Shown here piece by piece: positions 59,001 to 64,000 of a stretch of DNA of 64,000 nucleotides. Source of the stretch: Membranipora membranacea (Eukaryota > Bryozoa > Gymnolaemata > Cheilostomatida > Membraniporidae). The stretch is taken from positions 25,456,283 through 25,520,282 of the forward strand of contig OU612066.1 of assembly GCA_914767715.1 (NCBI GenBank), given 5' to 3'. The translations under genes were made by a program, and so were the position numbers. Every line of letters begins with the position of its first letter. The stretch's first letter is position 1. The notes beneath the pieces were generated by a model that was given only the letters and a program-made list of their open reading frames with translations, searched no databases and had not been told where the DNA came from.

Positions 59001-61845
59001 AATTGAAATCCATTAGTTTCTACCTTAGCAATTGTCGATTTTTATAGCCACTGATAGCATGTGTAAAAAAATCTATTACATTAGCTGGGAAGTCAACAGT
59101 AGATGCAAAATGAACCTAACTATAAAACAAAGGTGCCAAAACAGAACAACGAAATGAATATTAGTTAATGTACTTAGAATTTTCTGGTGTTATTGATTTG
59201 TCTTGTATGGTACCCTGCTAGGAAACCTAGCTAGGTGACCATCCGTCTTTGACATTGTAGCTAACAGCTTAGGTGAGTTCGCGCTGGTGTCACAAGGTAA
59301 AACCAAGAAGAAGAAACGCAGCAGCTTTGTGTTCAGTAAAAAGGTCGATCAGGCAAAAAGGATTGGGCGCAAATTAGAGAGACAGTATTGTATATCTCAT
59401 TCTGAAATCAACAAAGATCGTAGTCTTGCATTAAAGCATAGAGCTCAAATCATCAGATGCAAAATCTCATCCTCCGGAAATTCTAAGGAATTGTTTGCTC
59501 ATGTTCAACAACTTAGTATGCCTACAGTGGCATGTCTGCCGCATGGCTATGGTAGTGACAAAGAGTTAGCAGAATCATTTGCTGACCTTTTCCGTACAAA
59601 GGTTGATGACATCGTGTCCCAGTTTGAGCCACTAAAAACTCCATCTACCAATAATATGCAGGCAGAAACTGGTATCACTTCACTTGAAGGGTTCAGTGAG
59701 CTGTCTCTTCAAGATCTCTGCAAGTTGCGACACCTTAAAACTTCACACCTTGATCATCTGCCCACTAAACAGAGAGTTTGGCCATCTTTGTTGCCTCTTG
59801 TCACTAAACTGGTCAATTCATCTCTGATATCGGGAGTTTTCCCTGATTTGTACGACAGTCGCACACCACACCATTCATCAAATCTTCAAACCTTGATGTA
59901 GAATCTCTGAATTCTTATCGTCCCATATCTAAACTATCTTTCATTTCTAAGGTATTAGAGACTGCTGTTGGAAATCAGCTAACAGCTCATCTTGACACAA
60001 ATTCATTACTGGATGCACACCAATCAGCTTACCGTCAAGGACATAGCGTGGAGACGGCTCTGCAGCATGTCCATCTGTCTGTATGCCAGCAGCTAGATCG
60101 TGGGCGAACAGTGTTCTTAATTCTCCTTGATTTGTCAGCAGCCTTCGATACTATTTCTCATGAACAACTCCTTTCTTTGCTCTCTTCCAAATTCATGGTA
60201 GGCGGTTCCGTTCTCAGATGGATAAAATCCTATCTCAACGATTGCTCTTTCAGAGTGTAAATCAACAGTGCGTTATCTGATCCAGTACCATGCAATGTAG
60301 GTGTGCCTCAGGGCAGCGTGCTTGGCACTATTTTGTTTAATTGTGTGATGTCCTCACTACCTAGGCTACTTGATAATATTGGGGTGAAATGTCACATGTA
60401 AGCTGATGACACACAGTTCTGGGTGAGTTTTGGTGAGAGTGAAACCATCGATAATGGAATAACAGCAAAGTCGAGAGTCAGGCAAGCTTTCTCGATCATC
60501 TCCTCCTTTATGGAAACAGCCATCTGAAACTTAAACCCTTAAAAAACTCAATTCATCCCACTTTCACGCAATAAACAATCATCCTCATTTTCATCACTAG
60601 AATTGACTGATCATGACTCTGTTCCTCCTTCAGCTACCGTTCGAAATCTTGGCGTGATCATGGACTCTATAAGTTAGATTTTCATGCCCACGTCAGTGAT
60701 GTCCGAAAATCATGTTTTTTTAAACTAAAACGACTAAAATCAATTAGAACCTTTATTCCTGAAAGCCAGTTTTCCACACTCATACATGCCTTCATAACAA
60801 GCAGGCTTGACTTCTGTAACTCTTTCTTCTACGCTTTACCTGACAATCTAGTCTCACGTCTCCAAGTCATTCAAAATTCCTGCGCTAAATGTATCACAGT
60901 TACCAACCACTATTCATCAGCCACTGAAGCCAGGGTTAAACTGCACTGGCTACCCATCAGGTCCTGATCAAAATTCAAGATATCAATCATGGCTCATAAA
61001 ACCGTCCATCATCCCCATCTCATCCCTTCCTACATGTCTCAATCTTTCACTACTACTAACCATGCACCAACCACTCGTTTCAACTTTAGCCAACACTCTT
61101 GTGAGCAATTTTAAATGTAGACTAAAAACAGTGGGCGGACGATCCATTAATTCTACTTTACCAGATGTGTGGAACTCCCTACCATCCTACCTTCGCAATC
61201 TCTCTTCCACTTCCTCATTTAAATCACAGTTAAAAACCCATCTGTTCCGTGAAGCATATGACCCATATCTGTAGGTTTTATAGTGAATTTTTAGGTCCTG
61301 GGCAGTTGCCACTTGTAGGTTTTAATTATCCTATCTTTCATCATACTTTCTCATCTCATTAATAATTTTATGATAACAAAATTTTAATCAATTTTATTAA
61401 TTTTACCAGCCACAGGCTTGTTTCATATTATATGTTTCTATTAACCTTTAATCACATGCACAACGCTTAGAAATCATTGTTTATTTTATTAAAGCGTTTC
61501 ACAAATAAACTTTATTGTTATCATTATTATCATTATTAATACCAATCCATATTCAATATGGCCAACTCAGATGAACCAAAGTTTGAGCGCAGAGGAAAAA
61601 AAATACTCACCTATTCGATAATAGGGATGGCACAACCCCTTATTCAAAAGCTACCATCCCTCTATCCACTTGATCTTCATGACATGTGCTTGCAGGTGTT
61701 TGTGATGGACAATGATACAGCACTCCTAGCTGTCGGAGATGTCAGTGTTTCCTCCATTGGTAGTTGTCTTACATTGGATCCCAACCTGACACTGTCAGAA
61801 GTCAACGACAACGCTACCAGAATAAAGTCAAACGAAACTAGTGTG
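47062..61845 (+). CDS. Cadherin-like extracellular protein, 5' part (continues beyond the window)
   Basis: Seven phase-compatible exons: 47062-47101, 47466-47558, 48619-48870, 49295-49383, 51046-51189, 58447-58590, 61696-61845 (304 codons so far). The signal peptide spans exons 1-2 (MKKSPMMHQLILIGVAVIAS), then a Cys-rich 'CGNCFHGEDC'. Exons 3-4 form a divergent cadherin repeat: 'VPRF', 'AYDRD', 'YFIVED', 'MRIDEKTGDLAV', 'DLVDDNEF'; the canonical LDRE is not conserved. Exon 5 is hydrophilic and ends SRRKR, with exon 6 starting with Ser: a furin-type R-x-K-R site. Exons 6-7 encode an Ig/DUF11-like beta-domain ('VQITFPPNGT', 'VGDVSVSSIG') with N-glycosylation sites. A secreted or membrane adhesion protein cleaved after its first module is inferred. 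The 7.3-kb intron holds two antisense genes. No membrane span has been reached. Confidence 0.65.
47686..47823. repeat. Hairpin element enclosing TCCTCCAATCATA tandem repeats
   Basis: Outer arms TGTGACCAATGAACTAAACC and GGTTTAGTTCATTGTTGTGA are inverted repeats. Between them the word TCCTCCAATCATA is repeated four times with variable spacers, then once inverted (ATGATTGGAGG). It lies in the intron before the cadherin exon. Confidence 0.7.
47849..47901. repeat. CAAGGAGTAACAG hairpin element, second copy
   Basis: TATCACCAAGGAGTAACAGT and its inverted partner (ACTGTTGCTCCTTAGTATCA) form a hairpin of the same family as 43348-43399. It lies 25 bp after the 47.69-47.82-kb hairpin element. Confidence 0.7.
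47960..48335 (-). mobile_element. tRNA-derived SINE with internal duplication
   Basis: The minus-strand head near 48325 has box A TAGCTCAGTGTG and box B GGTTCGAATCC, closing in TTTAGGGCAGC and an A/T run. The body holds a 21-bp direct duplication (GAGGTATTTCAATAGCTCAC T, 48129-48170) and a GGGCGCTTAAGCGCCC palindrome near 48065. It is a third SINE type in this window. The 3' limit is approximate. Confidence 0.65.
49384..51045. other. Intron of the cadherin-like gene
   Basis: Non-coding apart from a tandem duplication at 50.33-50.66 kb. Confidence 0.5.
50330..50655 (+). repeat. Diverged tandem duplication, unit about 178 bp
   Basis: CAAGTTGTTTTGTTGGA..AGTTCTG followed by CAGCTTTGAAA, ACGCAG, CAGACACA.ACCT and AAGAGATGG occurs from 50332 and again from about 50510. 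Confidence 0.7.
51190..52184. other. Intronic/intergenic sequence 3' of the first sulfotransferase-like gene
   Basis: No exon was supported. It holds the start of the 7.3-kb intron of the plus-strand gene and presumably the 3' UTR of the minus-strand sulfotransferase-like gene. Confidence 0.4.
52185..53597 (-). CDS. Golgi sulfotransferase-like type II membrane protein, copy 1
   Basis: A single uninterrupted frame of 470 residues. A signal anchor at about 7-24 gives type II topology. The putative PAPS 5'-phosphosulfate loop is K160-PRKVGSTTV; the 3'-phosphate motif is R241-NPIDRLWSGY. Conserved cysteines (VCDFMYEPC, KWLCMQWYC) suggest a lumenal disulfide-bonded domain. The layout best fits Golgi carbohydrate sulfotransferases of the galactose-3-O type (family loop K-x-H-K-x-[AG]-S-[ST]-T), but the donor and acceptor specificity cannot be read from the sequence. 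A splice acceptor (ACTATTCCAG) directly precedes the ATG, so a 5' UTR exon is likely; a good donor at 54864-54863 is a candidate for its end. The gene is nested antisense in the large intron of the cadherin-like gene, tandem with copy 2. Confidence 0.7.
   Translation of the reverse strand: MCSKATLFWIAVVTEIVVVCIYSYSFHLTPRTAAMDVSRDKLTINSTNSSLVLEVIPEEVIDHHVPQNQQQWNIDKFLKLNVGGRLERIKYMAETVFSSSNSSAFTTSMSTVLVELKRSLPKKPPTSLKGSASIYQTKRDISMIPEPYKNPDAKTLAFVKPRKVGSTTVGSLLSMYAYLYNLELGRVGTWIDSIRSKPKICVDVVGTYHPPSEFYNKLHNASLKSSYEYYCKEAVEFMFIRNPIDRLWSGYHHYKRSKSKATLESYLRCSTGLCDTNQPPHVLLSKDIGTALRLSEHLLMLTSDSQKMMDISLMLLSIDAQMSVCDFMYEPCSKNQDWSTSKCYTQSKNIPPGELQLLKEHAMTSGEEKFYQHIKPKFEAMTSNNKELQKRLKAFNLLRDEALDQCGEETASYKLAEHFLASDPRVRQEISRSNRRWIQRGEGLHTLDPKWLCMQWYCHKALPDPSLSEK
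53598..54934 (-). other. 5' region of sulfotransferase-like copy 1
   Basis: Mostly non-coding. A consensus donor on the minus strand (CAACGTG|GTAAGTATT) ends a possible non-coding exon at 54865, to be joined to the acceptor at 53598. A C-rich (CCCCCTCCG)n-like stretch lies at 54029-54066. Confidence 0.4.
54935..55008. repeat. Second copy of the AGTCTAAGTGCTCAG palindrome
   Basis: Ends AGTCTAAGTGCTCAGA and TCTGAGCACTTAGACT are inverted; the right arm matches the 8370-8451 copy almost exactly. The inner left arm (AGTTTGATAG) has diverged, so the stem is imperfect here. Confidence 0.75.
55009..55644. other. Spacer between the two sulfotransferase-like genes
   Basis: AT-rich, nothing else seen; includes the likely 3' UTR of copy 2. 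Confidence 0.4.
55645..57108 (-). CDS. Golgi sulfotransferase-like type II membrane protein, copy 2 (altered PAPS loop)
   Basis: A single frame of 487 residues, clearly paralogous to copy 1: shared 'TKR..S.IP.PY', 'VGSTTV', 'YLYNLEL', 'RLWSGY', 'CDF.YEPCS.NQD' and 'KWLCMQW.C'. A signal anchor lies at about 11-30. The 3'-phosphate motif is intact (R258-DPIVRLWSGY). The putative PAPS loop reads K174-AHEVGSTTV, with Glu177 where copy 1 has Lys163 and the wider family usually has Lys, so catalysis may be changed or lost. The ATG at 57108 lies inside a perfect acceptor (TTTCTTTCACAG|AG), so the real N-terminus may come from an upstream exon, the annotated first five codons being intronic. Copies 1 and 2 arose by tandem duplication, then diverged strongly. 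Confidence 0.7.
   Translation of the reverse strand: MFLSQRGLRWKILGFIIVCQVSVLVILNVEFIQYRNEGIRNIHRTSISPFHFVTVLPTEPPTTACRNNSVNQWSGEILKDYNIHCGLDSIHLLAVEYMISSSSSSVVDEKQLTIDSLHEKIIREFENKQQLQGSQTVNIDENPEQKLFFNTKRNLSTIPKPYLNLQAKGLTFIKAHEVGSTTVATLLALNTYLYNLELWSMSQLEQRMKARSIDGECFDVVVLDKPSPNLYKNTEMASLFTHNEFSCRRQVKEFMLIRDPIVRLWSGYQQAYQREDNLDLKSYLACNTENCLSNQPPHHMLARNVNDAQNLSTNILFLIWDNQEMMDKSLILLSVEARMNICDFIYEPCSRNQDGSNGECSSAYNNNKDIDETELQILSQHAQKTGETKFYKEALKRFQLMIFNNVALNNRLQNYYRVREKALEQCSKESPGYKYAEIFLTLDPRLKQTMDAKTKRWRLKGEELHNIDAKWLCMQWFCQESNQQVQT
57322..57475. repeat. Paired AGAGTA-TACTCT hairpins
   Basis: CACAGAGTAATGATATAATC..CTTACTCT (57322-57352) and ATAGAGTAGGGATATAGCC..TTACTCTGTGG (57445-57475) are each near-palindromic and relate to each other in both orientations, forming the ends of a roughly 150-bp foldback unit. 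Confidence 0.5.
58108..58137. repeat. 30-bp palindrome (ATCAGGGAG family)
   Basis: ATCAGGGAGAAT and ATTCTCCCTGAT are perfect inverted arms around 6 nt. It shares outer arms with the palindrome at 25.40 kb. Confidence 0.75.
58591..59249. other. Intron of the cadherin-like gene with an AT palindrome and a doubtful exon
   Basis: An AT-rich inverted repeat (TTGAAAAATA..TATATTTCAA) lies at 58.62-58.67 kb. A frame after TTTATACAG at 58843 starts VYVLMKG in the same phase as the next real exon (VFVMD) but has no donor and ends in a stop, so it may be a decayed duplicate of that exon or chance. Confidence 0.3.
59250..61545 (+). mobile_element. CR1/L2-type LINE, 5'-truncated and broken, in an intron of the cadherin-like gene
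   Basis: Successive frames give the pre-RT region (59.29-59.9 kb), then 'YRPISKLSFISKVLE', 'QSAYRQGHSVETAL', 'LLDLSAAFDTISHE' and 'GVPQGSVLG', the RT fingers and palm in order. The catalytic YADD is broken: a TAA stop stands in place of the Tyr codon, before ADDTQ (about 60.4 kb). The C-terminus has 'LPDVWNSLPSYLR' and 'FKSQLKTHLFREAY' (stop at 61274). The 3' end finishes in an (ATTATC)n-like tail near 61510-61545. The endonuclease domain is absent. Multiple frameshifts show it is inactive. Confidence 0.9.
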
Positions 61846-62127
61846 GTAAGTTTTATGAGTAAGTGTTGTGCAACTCTCTAGACATCAGCAGAAGGTAGGT
61901 TACTTGTTTATTATAATGGTACCTGATTTGGTAATCGAATAACCATAAGCCGTTGTGTATTATCATTTATCTAAAGATTCAACCTTAGATTTGCCTGAAC
62001 TTCTCCTGTGGGTTAGGAGCCCCTCTCCCCCTCCCTGCTCGTAACTCTTGTGGCCACAATAAACTTTTTATCGAAGAAACTTTCCAATAAATGTCAACCT
62101 TATCTTTATCTATATTTATAGCCTAAG

Positions 62128-62157
62128 CAGAGACTATAGATATATCTATAGTCTCTG
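62128..62157. repeat. 30-bp perfect palindrome
   Basis: CAGAGACTATAGATA is directly followed by its exact reverse complement. A near-identical hairpin (one mismatch and one extra base at the centre) sits inside the MITE at about 8301-8330. Confidence 0.85.
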
Positions 62158-62799
62158 GGCTAGTCTCATTCTGTGCATTATTCGTGATGTGAGTTGATCT
62201 TTATTCTTTATCATGCATGAGTAAGCATTATAGACTTAACATGTAAAGCATATTGCTTCGGTGGATCTAACAGATTCCTATCATGATAGAGAATAGTTTT
62301 AATGATAAATTTATATTTGGATTTATCTCCCCCAACTTGAGTAAATATTAAATACATAGTGGCAATTATCCAATGAATATTTATTTATCCAGTCAGAAAG
62401 GCACATAAAATCATTGATTGATCATACATCTTTATATTAAAGTTCATAAAATTAATGAAAAAGTAGTGAGAGCTGCTTTGTTTTGGCTTTGAATATATAG
62501 CACACTAGGTTTAAACTGATATTGAATAGTCTGGACTAAAATGAAGTACAGTAACAGGTCAAGTGTTTATTATTCTAATAAGCATCAAAGTAACGCACTA
62601 CGGAGCCGTTGACATCAGATTCATAGGTATATTTCACATCTATACTTATGTCAGCAGCTGTGCAGTGAGTTGTACTTGGTGTCTACACCATTCCCTCTGG
62701 CCTGCGGTCCAGTTCAGTGTTTTACACTGCTGGTACTGTTATAATACAAACTAGAAACGGTAAAAATATTTGCAAGCAAATATAAAGGAATACAACCAT

Positions 62800-63330
62800 T
62801 AATTTTGAATATCGAGGTCAAATGACATCATAAGTGATGATGTAATAAGATTCGGTATATGCCAAAACCCCCTTATCCCAAGTTTTAACACAATCGCATG
62901 ATAAGAACTGCTAGTCGGCAGCAATTTACTGTTTGCGGCGGCCATATTGAATATCGGGTCATGTGACATTAAAATTGATGATGTCATAACACTTGGTATA
63001 GGTCAAAACCTCAATATCCCATGTTTTAACTCAATCGCATGATAAGAACTGATAATCGGCAGCAATAAACTATCTATGGCAGCCATATTGGATATCGGGT
63101 CATGTGACATTAAAATTGATGATATCATAAGACTCGGTATAGGTCAAAACCCCCATATCCCAAGTTTGAATTCAATCGCATGATAAGAACTATTAATTGG
63201 CAGCAGTTTACTGTCTATGGCAGCCATTTTGTATATTGGGTCATGTGACATCATAATTGATGATGTCATAAGATTCGGTATATGTCAAAGCCCCCATATC
63301 CCAAGTTTTAACTCAATCGCATGATTTGTG
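62800..63330 (+). repeat. Diverged tandem repeat, unit about 142 bp, nearly four copies
   Basis: The word ATAT(C/T)G(G/A)GTCA..TGACAT recurs near 62808, 62949, 63092 and 63233, each followed by GATGATGT.ATAA, TCGGTATA.G.CAAA, CCCAAGTTT.AA and TCAATCGCATGATAAGAACT. Confidence 0.85.
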
Positions 63331-63354
63331 CTCAAGATATCACCAAAAGAAAAA

Positions 63355-63700
63355 CGAAAAACATCCTCCACTAATTAGTGTAATTAGCAAATGAATTGCA
63401 TAACAATTCAAAAATTGTCCAAGCATTTTTTCATCTTGACCTATAGGACTATGTTGTGACCAAGTATCATTAGAACCTGCCAAGTAGTTCTTCAGTTATA
63501 GGAGACTTAATTATGGTATGATCAAGGTATAATTGATTAAAACGGCAAAACCTCCTTCACTAATTAGTGTAAATAGCAAGTATTACATAACATTACAAAA
63601 AGTCATTTTGCAATTTCTCATCTAGACATGTTGAACTATGTTGTGACCAAGTTGCATCCAATTCCGCCTGGTGGTTCTTGACTTATAGAAGGCTAAAAAG
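63355..63700 (+). repeat. Two diverged copies of a roughly 190-bp unit
   Basis: CTCC.(C/T)CACTAATTAGTGTAA followed by TAGCAA and, later, CTATGTTGTGACCAAGT and AGTTCTT/GGTTCTT occurs at about 63366 and 63550. It directly follows the 142-bp array, so both may belong to one larger repeat. Confidence 0.6.
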
Positions 63701-63839
63701 TGTTGCAAGAATAATAATAAAAAGAACTTACAAAAACAATAGGAATACAACTTTGTTGTATTCCTAATAAAAGAACTATCCATCTGAACCTGTGGAGAGA
63801 TGAACGGTGCAGTTAACCTGTGCATGGGCTGATCCAGAA

Positions 63840-63931
63840 TAAATCTAATCCGAATACCTGCATTTCAGTTGCTCCCCTTCTGCTGGATCGGGAGCAGCTC
63901 CAAATGCAGGCATACGGATCAAACTTGGTCT
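63840..63931. mobile_element. CCTGCATT-family palindromic MITE, third copy
   Basis: Left arm AATCCGAATACCTGCATTTC, then GTTGCTCCCC; right arm GGGAGCAGCTCCAAATGCAG, then GCATACGGATCAAACTTGGT. The arms are imperfect inverted repeats closely matching the 7.87-kb element. Confidence 0.7.
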
Positions 63932-64000
63932 AGGGCTGGTGGCTACTCCCTCCAACAGGGAGTTTATTGAGGTCTTTGAACTAGTGAACAATAATCAACT

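Larger units (their letters stand above)
61846..64000. other. Intron of the cadherin-like gene, repeat-rich
   Basis: No further exon was found before the window edge; the donor at 61846 shows that the gene continues. The stretch is filled with a 30-bp palindrome, tandem repeats and a MITE. Confidence 0.45.

Noticed and set aside
58845-59047. Frame beginning VYVLMKG after a TTTATACAG acceptor
   Set aside because: Phase fits the gene but there is no donor, and it ends in a stop and AT-rich sequence; at most a decayed exon duplicate.
1-64000. CRISPR arrays, operons, phage or plasmid features
   Set aside because: None seen. Spliced genes, SINEs and LINEs show animal nuclear DNA; the regular repeats are tandem duplications without unique equal-length spacers.

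Overview
This is a window of intron-rich, AT-rich animal nuclear DNA, most likely from an invertebrate. Evidence: GT/AG-spliced exons, a beta-secretase-type aspartyl protease, an LRR receptor with tyrosine phosphorylation motifs, a cadherin-like protein, a probable TGF-beta ligand exon, several tRNA-derived SINE families, non-LTR retrotransposons and many palindromic MITEs. No bacterial, viral or CRISPR features are present. The species cannot be fixed from the sequence alone; a marine deuterostome or lophotrochozoan would fit.

Layout. 0-17 kb: the signal-peptide exon of a probable TGF-beta-family ligand (minus, 2.7-3.1 kb), a LINE 3' end, a cluster of palindromic MITEs (7.5-8.5 kb), and three sets of coding-like minus-strand exons of unknown identity (10.0, 14.5 and 16.5-16.8 kb). 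17-26.5 kb: a gene desert with simple repeats. 26.5-33.7 kb: a complete nine-coding-exon minus-strand gene whose exons join in phase (1890 nt, 629 aa). It encodes a type I receptor: signal peptide, LRRNT, LRRs, LRRCT, a Thr/Ser-rich stalk with a duplicated 27-residue unit, one membrane span, and a 228-residue tail with six YxxP motifs and an ITAM-like pair. Its introns hold two SINEs and a 3.7-copy tandem array of a 404-bp unit with an embedded tRNA-like promoter. 34-38 kb: non-coding, with a TTAA-flanked MITE, a 256-bp duplication and a SINE.

39.0-45.6 kb: a complete seven-coding-exon plus-strand BACE-like membrane aspartyl protease (485 aa). All six BACE-type cysteines are kept, but the second active-site motif reads DCG instead of DSG/DTG. 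A LINE fragment and a MITE lie in its second intron. 47.1 kb to beyond 61.8 kb: the 5' part of a plus-strand secreted or membrane protein with a cadherin-like domain, a furin-type RRKR site and an extracellular beta-domain. Two paralogous, intronless-ORF, minus-strand sulfotransferase-like genes are nested antisense in its 7.3-kb intron, and a broken CR1/L2-type LINE lies in the next intron. 62-64 kb: short tandem repeats and another copy of the palindromic MITE.

Most predicted proteins act at the cell surface, in secretion or in the Golgi. Adjacency alone does not show a shared pathway. The most notable item is the LRR receptor tail, which combines a p130Cas-like array of Crk-type SH2 sites with an ITAM-like module.
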